NCBI GenBank assembly: GCA_014529385.2
Contig: CM043963.1
Coordinates: forward strand, 110,216,912-110,278,911
Reading direction: 5' to 3'
Source: Adiantum capillus-veneris
Taxonomy: Eukaryota > Streptophyta > Polypodiopsida > Polypodiales > Pteridaceae
Length of the DNA stretch: 62,000 nucleotides
Shown: positions 23,571 to 34,578 of the stretch, piece by piece
Numbering within the stretch: position 1 is the stretch's first letter
How the letters are laid out: every line of letters starts with the position of its first letter
Notes under the pieces: generated by a model
Database searches by the model: none
What the model was told of the DNA's origin: nothing
The model's input: only the letters and a program-made list of their open reading frames with translations
Made by a program: the position numbers and the translations under genes

Positions 23571-23833
23571 CATTGCACACGCTAGCTAGGAAAGAACATA
23601 TCCCCAAACATGTTGGAGAAATCCGACGGAAATCTCGGCATTTGAATTCATTGTACATTTAAGTTTAAGGTAGGAAAGAAATGATTGGTGGATATACTGT
23701 TTGCAATAGGAAAGAATGTCTGCTAGGGAAAATTTAGCTCGACATGTTCATTCTATTTCCAATGTTGAATTAGTCCTGACCCTCCTACTGATCACAAAGG
23801 GCAGAGTTCCTCGTTAAGGGCTCTTGAATCCAC

Positions 23834-23942
23834 AACTTGCTTTCTATGCGGTGGATACCCACGACTTGCTTTCTATGCGGTGGGAACCCACGTCTTGCTT
23901 TCTATGCGGTGGGAGTGTCCATGTCGTGCTTTCTATGCGGTG
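23834..23942. repeat. ~33-bp tandem repeat, four copies
   Basis: CTTGCTTTCTATGCGGTGG recurs four times with a period of about 33 bp inside element C, with small changes (one unit has CGTGC). The open minus-strand frame over it is the repeat read through. Confidence 0.85.
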
Positions 23943-24216
23943 AACATACCTAGTTGTATGGGCAGCTAGGCGACAATGGGAGGAGTAAAATCTCGATGGA
24001 GGGGGGATGTTGTACCTCCAGAACATTGGAATTTTAATGAATAAGTTTGAGTAGAATTTTTTCTAGAATACTGTCTTGGTGTCGCTTTGCAATACTGGTT
24101 GAAGGGTTGTCTTAATGAACATTGTGATTCGGAATTTAATCAAGGAATGCTTATGTTGAACAATCATTGTGGTAGTAATTAGGACACACAAGGAAGTGTG
24201 AGTGTGGGGGTGGAAA

Positions 24217-24221
24217 GTGGG
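24217..24221 (+). repeat. 5-bp target-site duplication GTGGG of element A, left
   Basis: GTGGG precedes the 5' LTR start TGTTGG. The same five bases follow the 3' LTR at 41573-41577. Confidence 0.88.
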
Positions 24222-24419
24222 TGTTGGAGCCCCATTGGTCCAACTGTTGTAATGAGCCCATTTGTAAAGCATATCAAATTCCGTTTTTTTATGTCAAAGA
24301 CGTCTTATCAGTTTGATCCATTTGTCTGGATTATGTAAATATTAGTCAGTTAGTCAGGACTCAGAATTATTCCCACTTTTGTAATCATGAGCAAGAGAAC
24401 CCCATGTACATTTTTTGAG

Positions 24420-24451
24420 CTAAGGTGACTAAAGTATAAAAGTCACCTTAG
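24420..24451 (+). promoter_or_regulatory. TATA box framed by an 11-bp inverted repeat
   Basis: CTAAGGTGACT (24420-24430) and AGTCACCTTAG (24441-24451) are exact reverse complements on either side of a 10-base stretch containing TATAAA (24435-24440). The identical arrangement is kept in the 3' LTR (40853-40884). It is the likely core promoter. The inverted arms could bind a dimeric factor or, in single-strand form, a hairpin. Confidence 0.7.
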
Positions 24452-24798
24452 AACCATTTTTTGAATAACATTAGAAGTAATCCTGTGTCGTACGAGTCTG
24501 AGAGAGAGAGAGAGAGAGAGTGAGTGTGTCTTATCCTCTTCGCTACGCCTCCCTCACCGGATTCACGACGCGACCACACCACCGTGATAATCTCTCCGAG
24601 AGCTACACGCCCATGCCACGCATTCGCCGTTTCGAGTTGATCGCGATCGATTCTTCCTCGAGCTTGTTTTTCTTTTAAGTAGCACAAACGGTGTCTGTTT
24701 TCAATAATCAAGTGCTTCATGGAATGAGAAAGAGATTAGCTACGCATAGATACTGATAAACTTAAGTTTCTCCCACTTTTGGATTATGACCTGTTGGT

Positions 24799-24810
24799 CT
24801 ATCGCGATAG
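24799..24810. promoter_or_regulatory. Family-A palindrome in the 5' LTR
   Basis: CTATCGCGATAG, the inner 12 bp of the family-A palindrome, preceded by GGT. Repeated at 41228-41239 in the 3' LTR. Confidence 0.7.
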
Positions 24811-25144
24811 CATTCGAGATAGCTAGGGTTCAAATTTGGTGAGATTAGACTTATAGGTAAGTATGTCCTAGTGAGAGGATGGTGCCTAGTAAGTTTGATG
24901 CGATTCTGAGTTCATTGGACGTGTAAACTGTGTTGTGAGAGTTAAGGGATAGGGTGGGTTGCATTCTACCAGGGTTAGTGATTGATGCATCATAAAAGTG
25001 CGTATGTGTAGATTGGTCTCAGCCTGACAAGCTAACGAGATTGCCTACGTACACCTACAGGTTAGTCGTGTCATCGGATGATAAGTATGTTTTCTGTGTC
25101 GTACTTGTGAGTATTAACAGGGGAGTAGTTAAGCCCTAAAACAT

Positions 25145-25162
25145 TGGCGTCGTTGCCGGGGA
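25145..25162 (+). other. Primer-binding site, tRNA-Asp type
   Basis: TGGCGTCGTTGCCGGGGA lies one base after the LTR. It complements the 3' end of plant tRNA-Asp(GUC) except for one position (GTC where the usual PBS has GCC), as would pair with a tRNA having A71. Such a PBS is common in Athila/Tat-like plant Ty3 elements. Confidence 0.8.
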
Positions 25163-25910
25163 CACAAGACCTTAAGTAGGGAGATCTACGTCACTTGTGT
25201 GATGGTTAGCTTACTTTAGTTTTGACTAGAGAGAGCTTAAACTTTTAGAACAAGATCCAGGATAGAGTATCCTGAGGTCTAGTGGATAGCCAGGAAGCCT
25301 GTGTCTTGCCGAGGGTCTGCGACTAGTTAGATTTAGTTAAATAGGATAATGAGGAGTTATGGTTTTTGGTTTTGAGTGCTTGTTATACTTGTGAAGAAAT
25401 AGAGTAGAAAAACGCTGTAAAACCGCAAAAAAAAAACAAAAAGAAGAAACAATAAGGCTGTTTGCTTGCCTTGAAAGCAAAACCCACCTCATATACCCTT
25501 GAAAGGGGTGAAAAGAGTCGACATTGACATTTATTATTCAACACTCTAGAAAACATAAAAACTGTGACCAAAACCAACAAAAAAAAAAAAAGGTGATTGT
25601 CATAAGGAAACACTAAGTGAACCTAAAAGAGGCCAAGATGAGATATAACCATTATCCAAGGGTAGAATGACTGTGTCATGAGGTATGACTGATGTGCACA
25701 AGTTTAAGATGCAGTGTCATCAAATTTGCATCACTTCAAGTGCAATGGAGTTGTGAGTTGTCAGAGAAAAGTGAAATTTTTGAAGTGCTTGAGTTTGAGG
25801 TCAAAATAAGTCCAAACTTCACAAAACTTGGGGGATAGACTTGTATGGGCACAGGGAACAAGACTATGCAAAAACAAACAAAAAATTGAGTTCCTATTGC
25901 TCACTGCCTG

Positions 25911-25926
25911 GTCTATCGCGATAGAC
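25911..25926. promoter_or_regulatory. Family-A palindrome, leader copy 1
   Basis: GTCTATCGCGATAGAC, perfect 16-bp palindrome. Confidence 0.8.
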
Positions 25927-26209
25927 TGGTGAAGGTGGTGTTTGTCTAGCAACAAGCAAAAAACCCTTACACCACAAGCTTAACACATCAATACAAGGGT
26001 ACTCACAAAAATTTAGTGAATTTGAACACCAATTTTGACCCCAAAACTTCAAAACTGGTGTTTGGAGTCTAGATTCAGAGACAAGGGCAAGAAGTCTTTG
26101 ACCATATGTCTAAACAATGCCAAAATTGGTCAATGCACTACACAAGGGGAGACTAAACTAACTGTGGGAAAAACTTTGGAAAAAAAGCTGAAAATGAAGA
26201 AAGAGATCA

Positions 26210-26225
26210 GTCTATCGCGATAGAC
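26210..26225. promoter_or_regulatory. Family-A palindrome, leader copy 2
   Basis: GTCTATCGCGATAGAC, perfect. Confidence 0.8.
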
Positions 26226-26507
26226 CAAGGAACTTTCTGCTGGGGAACTTTTCTTTCAAATTTTCCCTAGGGAGAGCTTTATCAGGGCCTAAATAGCAGA
26301 CACACCAAAATTCAAGGCATTTAGATCACTAAAGGTCAATCTGAGGGTCAGATAGAGAATCAAGCTCTGACTGAAATACTAAAAGGGGACCAAAACCCAA
26401 CCCAAGTGTCCAAACTTCACAAAACTTGAGGGATAGTCTATAGAGGGTAACTGGAACCCAAGGGTAAAGTCCCAATTTTGAACTGACTTGTGCTGAGCAA
26501 ACTGCCA

Positions 26508-26523
26508 GTCTATCGCGATAGAC
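26508..26523. promoter_or_regulatory. Family-A palindrome, leader copy 3
   Basis: GTCTATCGCGATAGAC, perfect, about 280 bp upstream of gag. Confidence 0.8.
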
Positions 26524-26805
26524 TAAGGAAGTAGTGAGTCATACATTTTTTGCATTTTGTGACTATACTACTAGAACATACTCTCTATATAGATCCCAGC
26601 CATCATTTCATCATTGAAATTGGACCACCAGAAGACTCACTAAGTGGTTGCTGTATATACTTGAAAGAGTTTTTGGTAATTCAAGGAAAACACTTGTGAA
26701 CAGACTAACCATCCTTGTGTAGATCCCAGAAGGAGGTCATCACAAAGCTATACAGGAAGAAGGAGTCCACGTAAGCTTTAAGTTTGCAACAAAACTTTCA
26801 TTCTT

Positions 26806-28541
26806 ATGTATTTGAGGTCAGGAGCCTTTGTTAATTCGGGAGCTAAAAGTGTCAAAAGTAAAGTTAGCACCACGCCCACAGAAGAGAGTGTAACTCAGAC
26901 GAGACTAGACCCATTGGCACCAATCATTGAAGAGGGAAGGGATACTGACACTTCGTCAGAAAAGTCCTTCTTCATGATGGGGAGTCAACAGCCAGTAGGT
27001 TTCAACGATGAAGGACCAATGCCAGGGGGGAGCACCTCCCTACATCCTTTAAACGAAACCAAGTTCACTATAATCTTCTTGGAAGGAACTAACTCGAGGG
27101 GAGCCCTAGTCTATTCTGACTATCGGGGACGCAAGTGTATCTGTATTGAAGAAAGACCGGCTCAAAGACTAGAGATAATTCGAGTCTACGATGATGGAGA
27201 CAGATTCAGAGACGAAAAGGAAACCACTATCTGATAGTAAGTAACCCTGAGGATTACAACAGATATGGGGATAAGGTGGCCAAAGAGAAAATGGTTTCAG
27301 AAACCCAAGAACCGCCTCTTAACATTGATCGACCTGGAGCGCTTTTTATGTATGATAAGAAAACAACCAGAGTCCCAACCTATAATGAGAATGTAGGGAT
27401 TTACAAGCATGAAAGCGAAGGAATAGTCTCTTACTTTCAATGCAAGGAACCCTACCCGAATGAATTAAGCAAAGACAAGGTTCTTTACTTATTTTCTTAT
27501 GAAACTTCTATGGGGAAGGATATTGTTTTTGTTGACAGATACGGGCGAGAATACAAACGTATTCTCCCAGAAGAGGTTGAAAAGGCAACAGTTCCGGGAG
27601 CATCGACCTATGGCCCCGACGAGGTACCAAGAGCCACCTACTCCCCTAGCAAGTCGACTAATCCCTTTTCAGAAGAGTATGATGCTACCTCACATTCTAC
27701 CCGACCACCGACGACCAACTACCAGGACCAACCAGCTACTCAGCCATCACTGCATGCATGGCTTCGACAGAGTGCTACATTAGAACAAGACCGAACCCGA
27801 GAGGGTTATCAAACCGCATGAGGGTTAAGGGATTTACAAGAACCACCACTCTATGCACAATATCAAGGAGAGAGTAAGCCAAAGACTCAAAGGTCAACTG
27901 AGCTTGAAAGAACACCCCGAGAACGAGTTCGGAGAGATGAACCATCTCTCCCGAGAGCTGTTAGAAATTATGGATTAGGAGCACCATTGGGAGAAGAACC
28001 TGGCCACTACAGAAGACCAGAGGAGGTATATCGACTAGGATGGGGAGATTCCATGATGAGATTTGGAGACCATCGTAGAATTAGACCTTCTCAAGTGCAA
28101 AAATGGATAAACAAGAAATATACGGGAAGCAAGGATCCAAGAGATCATGTAGCAACTTTTGTGCGTGTAATTAGAGCTGAAGAGGTGCTAGACTTTCCTA
28201 CCCAATTTGCAGGATTAGGTTTAACCTTAGAGGATGATGCGGCTACATGGTTTGACTCGGTGGAGCGAAGAGACTTTGAGTCTATGGAGGAAGTGTTTGA
28301 CGAGTTTATCGAGGAATTCTCACAAAGGGGGATAGCTCATAATATCGTCTCGCAAATCCATAAATTCAAACAGAAAGATGGAGAGTCCGTGCGAAAGGCC
28401 GCCCTCCGATTAAAAAGATATGTTAAGTTCTATCCTGTGGAAGAACTGCCAACTCAGTCCAGACTAGAGTATTGTGAGGGTGAAGACAGCAACACGACCC
28501 TACCAGTTGAGTATAATGGCATAGAAACTAAGGCAATACTT
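26806..28541 (+). pseudogene. Element A gag
   Basis: Starts MYLRSGAFVNSG. An N-terminal region shared with B (TTVESV-like PTEESVTQ block, then YDDGDRF and VGIYKHE...LYLFSYE) is split by a one-base frameshift near 27220. A stop follows at 27819. The retrotransposon-gag capsid region is clear at about 28100-28400 (DHVATFVRVIRAEEVLDFPT, DDAATWFDSVERRDFESMEE, EFSQRG). Compared with B, everything after ...VEELPTQ up to the YCEGE block is gone, about 2 kb in B, which removes the CCHC knuckles. Gag is thus fused directly to the protease and would be defective even without the stops. Confidence 0.8.
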
Positions 28542-28805
28542 GATAGTGGAACTGGCATTGCCATTGCGACCAAATTGCTATGGGAAAAATGGGGAAAACC
28601 AGCAATACGAACAACTAGAATGAAATTGCAACTGGCGGATGGGCACATAGAAAGTCCTATAGGATTGCTTGAGGCAATCGTGGTATCTTCCTGTGGCATA
28701 GAGTACGAACATACTTTTGCCATAGTAGATTTCGGCAAGAAGAAAAACTATGAAATTATCCTTGGTAGGCCGTTCATGAGGCAACTCAAAATGGTGCAGG
28801 ACTAG
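28460..28805 (+). pseudogene. Element A protease 1 (gag-side retropepsin)
   Basis: The retropepsin motif AILDSGTG has its catalytic D-S-G at 28542-28550 and is followed by the flap-like MKLQLADGHIESPIG and the ILGRPFM motif that closes the fold. A TAG at 28803 stands where B has TGG (KDWGYDY), a nonsense change. It would process gag-pol in the particle. Confidence 0.8.
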
Positions 28806-29513
28806 GGGTATGATTATTTTTATCTAAGACATGCTGAAACTACTACACGCGTAAACATGAAAAATCATAGCTACCATGATGTCACAAGAACCCCAGTGGA
28901 AGAATTTGACTCAACCACCATTAGTGGATCAGAAGTCCCAGCGTGGCTTTGTAAGAAAAAAGAGATATGGATGTGTGGGGCATCTCAATGTAGTGAATTT
29001 GACCACGATGAAAGGACACTAGAGAGGGTCTTGGAAGACGATGCCTATATACGAGAACCTTTTCCTGAAGAGAAGCTCGAACCCCTAGAATGGTCTCAAA
29101 TTTTAGCTACATTGGATGTATGCGTCAATGAAGTCACTCCCACCAAATTTTGTGATGAGAATGGCTACGATATCATACCATACTACATGTTGAGAAAAAT
29201 TGTGGAGGAGGACGAGGACGAGGTAGATACTGAGAATACAAGGATCCATAAAACAGAAACGAAACTTGAGATTAAGATAGTGGGCTATGTGGACATCCCC
29301 ACTAAAGAAATCAAGCAGGAAGGAGAAGAATTTTATGATTCTTCGGATCAAAGTGAAAACAAGGATAACGCGGATGACGAGAAGTCAGAAAATACAGAGG
29401 GAGACGACAATCAAGATCAAGACAATGACGTCTTCTAAAATTTCCCAAACCAAAATGAGAGACGTCAAAAAAGATACAAGAGTAAACGACACCACATCAA
29501 TACACCAACCAGG
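28806..29513 (+). pseudogene. Element A acidic linker between protease and RT
   Basis: In the same frame as protease 1 with a stop at 29436. It contains EVPAWLCKK, YIREPFPEEKLEPLEWSQIL and TLDVCVNEVTPTKFC, then a strongly acidic tail (EDEDEVDTEN, later GDDNQDQDND). Element B has a collinear partner at 45915-46480 (YILEPFPEEMFEPFGWQQIL, TLDVCVNEVTLTKFC). Conservation in both families shows it is a real part of the polyprotein. I know of no function for it. Confidence 0.65.
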
Positions 29514-31427
29514 TTGAGACCCATGCCGGAGTTTGAGGGTAAGACACATTTCCTTATGAACATTCATGTTGTTGATTGTGCTAAGGATAAAGTGTCAGGA
29601 AAATTTCTTAAGGTTGCTGAAGACTCAGGATTTAAGTCCAGACTGTTGAAACCTAAGAAAACCAGCAAACCAAAAAAAAGAGTTCCAATAGAAAAACTGA
29701 ATGTCTATGGTAGTCCAATTATGACAAAAATTGAACGGAAAACGAGATACAATGAGTGGAAACAAAAAATTAAAAATGTATGGACAACTGAAATGGAAAG
29801 TAGCGATGGAACGAACGCTAGTGATGGGAGTAAAAAGATAGATGTACCTCCTCACTATTGTAAGTACACCATTCAGGAAAGAAGATTGGTGGTTCAGCAA
29901 CCAATGAGGGAGCCTAAATCAAACGAGGCCTACGACGGGCCAAAGAACGCCAAGAAAATAGACTTAGCAGAGCCACGAGAAAATCCTCGACCTGCTTACA
30001 TTGCCACAGATCTAGGTCGAGAAGAGGAGGACTTACTGATCAAAACACTTAAGGAATTTCGAGATGTATTTGCCTGGTCGTACAGAGATTTGAAGGGAGT
30101 GGATCCTAACATTTGTGAACATTCAATCCCTCTGAAGTCTGATGCAAAGCCAAGCAAACAACGTCCATACACGTACAATGAGACATTCGCCAGAAGGATA
30201 AAAGAGGAAAAAGACAAACTTATGGAGGCTTAATTTATTTATGAGATAGAACACACGGACTGGGTGTCCCCGATAGTGGTGGTACCTAAGAAAAACGGGA
30301 AATTACGAGTGTGTATAAATCTCAAGAAGGTAAACGCAGCAACTATAAGAGACAACTACCCTCTACCTATCACTGAACACGTCCTAGAACGAGTGGCTGG
30401 CAAGAAAGCCTATAGCTTTATGGACGGATTCTCTGGTTATAACCAATTGGGGGTCAAACTAGAAGATCAATACAAAACAGCATTTGCAACAGAATGGGGA
30501 ATATATGCGTTTAGGGTAATGCCATTTGGCTTGACCAATGCTCCAGCCACATTTCAAAGATTAATGACACACGCTTTTAAAGAATACTTGCGAAAATTCT
30601 TGGATATTTACATGGACGACTTGTGTGTCTATTCGCTATTGAGAGAAGACCATATAGATCATCTGAGAAAGGTATTCGAAAAATGCAGAACGTATAGGAT
30701 TTGCCTCAACCCAGAAAAATGCGTATTCATGGTACGACAAGGTAAAATCTTAGGCCACATAGTGTCAGCTAATGGAATTACCACTGATGAAGACAAGGTG
30801 AAGGTGATCATAGAATTGCCAAGACCAAACACTGTACGAGAGGTACAATCATTTATGGGACATTGTGGATAATATCGACGTTTTATCTACATGTACGATG
30901 TAATAGCAAAACCCTTGTATAGTCTAATCACGCTCTTCATTTGGACAAATGAATGTGAGGAGTCATTCCAGAAATTAAAAGATGCATTGGTATATGCACC
31001 AATTCTAAAAGCACCAGATTGGTCAAAGATCTTCCATGTACATGTAGATGCTTCGTCATTTGCAATAGGCTGTATACTAGCACAACCAGATGAGGGAAAG
31101 ACGGATTTTCCAATCAGTTATGCTAGTAGACAACTCAACAGTGCAGAAAAGAATTATACTACCATTGAAAGAGAAGGATTGGGTATGATATATGCCGTAA
31201 AGAAATTTCGGCATTACTTACTCGCGAACAAATTCACATTCTTTGTGGATCATCAGGCACTCTTATACTTAGTAAACAAACCTTGCAACACGAGACGAAT
31301 TGTAAGATGGTTCATTGTGTTGCTGGAGTTTGATTTTACGGTAGTGGTTAAGAAAGGAAAAACTCATCAAAGAGCAGACCACCTTTCTCGATTACTACAT
31401 GGCGAAAAAAGCTACCGGAGTAGATGA
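29514..31427 (+). pseudogene. Element A reverse transcriptase and RNase H
   Basis: RT follows the Ty3 pattern: WVSPIVVVPKKNGKLRVCIN, DNYPLPIT, FSGYNQ, FGLTNAPATFQ, then YMDD at 30609-30620 as the catalytic site, and GKILGHIVS. RNase H follows with FHVHVDASSFAIGCILAQ, SASRQL-type SYASRQLNSAEKNYTTIERE, FFVDHQAL and RADHLSRLLHG. Stops at 30231 (after KLMEA, where B has a Glu codon) and 30870 (TAA in GHCG*YRRFI, where Tyr is usual) inactivate it. RNA- and DNA-templated synthesis and removal of RNA from the hybrid would be its roles. Confidence 0.9.
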
Positions 31428-33074
31428 TGATCTCCCAGACGCATACCTGTTTAATATAGAGATGGTACCGAAATGGTCAGAGCAAATTATTCCGTTGCTG
31501 ACATATGGAATGAATCTTGACGACAAACACACGGTGGAAGACATTAGACAAGAACGAAATTACACAATGCTTGCGGGAAGAATGTACCATCATGGAAACG
31601 ATGGGATTCTAAGATTGTGTATAGGCCCAGAGGAGTACGAAGCGTATCTAGAGGAGGCCCACGCACAAACAAGGGGATTTCATAGAGGAAATCAAATGAT
31701 GTATGCACAATTAAGAAGACTTGGAGTGTATTGGCCAGGAATGGCAGGCGATGTAGCCAATTACATCAAGAAAAGCGACTTTTGCACATCCAATATCACT
31801 GTGGATTATGCCACATTATACCAAGTGACAGTAGCACCCTCATGGAGTCATGCTATTGTGGATTATTTGACTAATAAGGAGCTGTCAGGAGATTGGTCTA
31901 AAGCCAGACAAAAGGCTTTACAAATCGAAGCGAATAGGTATACCATCATTAGTGACCAATTGTATAAAAGAGGAACTGATGACCAGCTGAGGTTAGTTCC
32001 TCATGAAAATGACTACTTTCCATTATTGGAACAGGCTCATGCAGGCATAGCAGGTGGTCATTTTTCAGCAGAGAGAACCGTAAAAATCATTATGGTTGCA
32101 GGGATTGGTGGCCGACCATGATTCAAGATGCAGCAGAATTCGTGAAAAGGTGTGATGAATGTCAACGCACTAAGGTACCAGTTAAAAGAGACGAAATGCC
32201 TTTAAGACCAATGATGAGTGCTCGAGCATTTGCTAAATGGGGATTGGACTTTGTTGGTCCTATCACTCCACCAGCATATCGTTCACAAGCACAATATATC
32301 ATAGTGGCCACGGACTACATGACCAAATGGGTGGAAGAAAAAGCCACAACGAAAGCAGACGCTAGAACCACGACACAATTCGTATATGAATATGTGTTTA
32401 CATGTTATGGCCTTCCAATCGAGCTGGTAAGTGATAGAGGGACACACTTTGTAAATGAAGTTATCCAACATCTCTTAAATGAGTTTATGGTAATTCATCG
32501 CAAATCCGCACCCTATCATCCACAAGCCAATGGCCAAGCGGAAGCGACCAACAAAGTATTGTGCACGGTTCTCACGAAACTAGTTAGTGAAACAAGAACA
32601 GATTGGGATCAGATGCTCTATTCGGCATTGTGGGCTTATCGAGTTGCATATAAAACAACACTCAATGCTATACCATTTAATATGGTATATGGGTTAAATG
32701 CAATATTGCCTACTGACTTTTTGATCCCCACACTAAGGGTAGCAAAACAGTTGGACTGGACGGGGCATGAACTTTCAGAGCGGTTAGAGGACCTTGAAAA
32801 ATTAGATGAGTTACGACTCAACACTGTAGCGGCCATCTATGCAAAAAAAAGACAACAGAAAGAGTTTTTTGACAAACATGTCAAGAACAAGGACTTTAAA
32901 ACGGGCGACTATGTCTTAGTATACACCCTTAAACAGCATGCCAAAAAGATAAAGAAAAGGGGCATGGGACCTTATTTGATCCAAGAAATATCGTCCAGCG
33001 GAGCAGTAAAACTGTCGACACTAGATGGAAAAGAAATGTCGAACTGGATTAGTGGGTGTCGTTTAAAAAAATAG
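31399..33074 (+). pseudogene. Element A integrase with two H2C2 modules
   Basis: Two zinc-binding modules stand in tandem: the first EEAHAQTRGFHRGNQ...YIKKSDFCTS (one Cys changed), the second EQAHAGIAGGHFSAE...KRCDECQRTK. The DDE core has WGLDFVGPI, SDRGTHFVNE and HPQANGQAEATNK, and the end has KKRGMGPYLI of the GPY/F type. Frame slips occur at an A run near 31405 and again near 32085, in the second zinc module. The TAG at 33072 lies where B has Tyr (RLKKY), so the ancestral frame ran on into the second protease-like domain. Confidence 0.85.
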
Positions 33075-34416
33075 CATCTCCCTTTAACACCAGAAATGTT
33101 GTTTCAACTGCATTATGGAAAAACATATAGACAGGAACAACAACGAATTCAAGACCAGGCACAACAAGAAGCAAAAGGAACGGATTGCTAAACAAAAGCA
33201 GTTTCTCAGGACAATAAACATGGTCACCCCAATGATGACTGACGAATATCCTCTTTCAACATCCCAAACAATCGAAGCGGATATACAAAGCGACGAATTA
33301 GAAAAGAACATGACAGACCTTAAGGCTCAGGACGATAGCATCATCAACGACTTGGAAGATACATGGTGTAGTCCTTACATAAAAGCTTATGCAGGCACAA
33401 AACAAGTTGAAATTTATGCATTGCTTGACACTGGAGAAAAAATGAATGTCATCAGCTTTGAGCTCTTTCAGAAACTTGGACCAATGAAGACGATTCCAGA
33501 GACACACAGGTTGAAAGTAGCGTCGGGTGATGAGGTGACCACGATGTGGTCTATTATAATACCAATCACTGTGCAGGCACACCTGTACACTACAAAATTC
33601 CATGTACTGCCACCAAGTAGGTCAGCAACTCCATGTATCTTATCGGTGTCATGGATGAAAGCTAACAGGGTATTCATTGATTTGGATACGAATGAGGCAC
33701 TGTTCAGAAAGGAAAACTTTTCTGAACCATTCTTATCATATAACCAATTCATATCAAGGAGGGAAAAAAAGTCAATACAACCGCAAAAATCTGTCCAACA
33801 ACAAACAAAGTTTACAAGTCCAACAACGTCTTATCAAAAATCAGCAACCATGCAGGGAACCAGGCAAGTTTGGGTACGGCGTACAGAGCTAACCGAGGCA
33901 CAATTACATCAAAAGCGGCAATACAAAGTGTGGATAAGACGCGACAGCCTAATTCCTATAAAAGAGGAGTTTAAAGAACAGACACAACACCGAAAGCCAG
34001 CAAATCTTCAAAGAAACATAGTCAATCTGTCAAATACGCAACGGACTATATTGGTATGGAGGCCAAAAGTGCCAATTCAAAACGAGCCAACAACAAAAGA
34101 AGGGCGGACAAAGATGACAATCGTGCAGCTATCTACAACCGTCAAGGTCAAGCAACATCATACAAGCAGCACGAGGAAACAAACAGAATCAACAACGAAA
34201 ACTACAAGGATGTATCAGACACAAATCATCAAGGCAGCAAGAGAGAATGTTCCACCAGATACGACAATAGCGATTTCAAAGGAACCACATACGCCAATTC
34301 AAAACCAGTGGAAAAGAATCAAACAACAGGCGGCGGAGTTACAACTACTACTTGCAAAGAAAATCTGCCAGCCAATTCAAGATACCACAAGAAACCTCGA
34401 CGACAAATGCCAATAA
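33075..34416 (+). pseudogene. C-terminal pol extension with second retropepsin-like domain
   Basis: Open from 33115 to 34416. A retropepsin-like unit lies at about residues 90-205: EIYALLDTGEKMNVISFELF with D-T-G at 33427-33435, then LKVASGDEVTTMWSIIIPI, then CILSVSWMKANRVFIDLD in place of the usual ILG-x-x-W. The remainder is basic and Gln/Thr-rich with no known domain. Element B carries the same unit at the same place (ALVNTGARANVVNYSTF and AVILGVPWM). The protein continues the LPLTPEM / LPLTPKEL block shared by both integrase ends. Its role is unknown: a second protease, or a decoy fold, for example for binding. Confidence 0.75.
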
Positions 34417-34564
34417 GCGAATCGCTTATACCTTCCTCTTGCACTGCATACATTCTTTCTACATGCATATAGGGCTATATTACAAGGCCTACATTAGCAC
34501 GAGTTCAAACCCATGCACAACACATACCCTTGACAATACCCTATCGTCCGGGAGGACTCCGACT

Positions 34565-34578
34565 AGGAGGGGGGGAGG
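34565..34578 (+). other. Internal polypurine tract of element A
   Basis: AGGAGGGGGGGAGG, within ACTAGGAGGGGGGGAGG. It is nearly the same as the true 3' tract ACTAGGAGGGTGGGAG (40640-40655). B has a matching internal tract with the same upstream text (GGGA[GA]GACTC). Confidence 0.65.

Larger units (their letters stand above)
24222..25143 (+). mobile_element. Element A 5' LTR
   Basis: 922 bp, TGTT...AACA ends. It holds a TATA box (24435), a (GA)n tract (24500-24520), core sequence GATCGCGATC (24639-24648) and the family-A palindrome CTATCGCGATAG (24799-24810). It aligns end to end with 40656-41572. Confidence 0.92.
25163..26805 (+). other. Leader of element A with three palindromes
   Basis: Non-coding. 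Perfect 16-bp palindromes at 25911, 26210 and 26508 are spaced 299 and 298 bp. The phrase CCAAACTTCACAAAACTTG occurs at about 25812 and again about 600 bp later, so the leader is built from old ~300-bp tandem units in which the palindrome is the part best kept. Confidence 0.75.

Noticed and set aside
23834-23942. Regular ~33-bp repeats as a possible CRISPR array
   Set aside because: There are no unique spacers of CRISPR type, the units are contiguous, and the surroundings are a plant LTR element. The same holds for 1942-2095.
28454-28784. Minus-strand open frames opposite the protease, RT and 3' ORF
   Set aside because: They are shadows of conserved plus-strand coding sequence and have no motifs of their own.
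32900-33074. Chromodomain at the integrase end of A
   Set aside because: A GPY/F-like module is seen, but the aromatic-cage pattern of a chromodomain is not, and the sequence runs on into the second protease-like unit.
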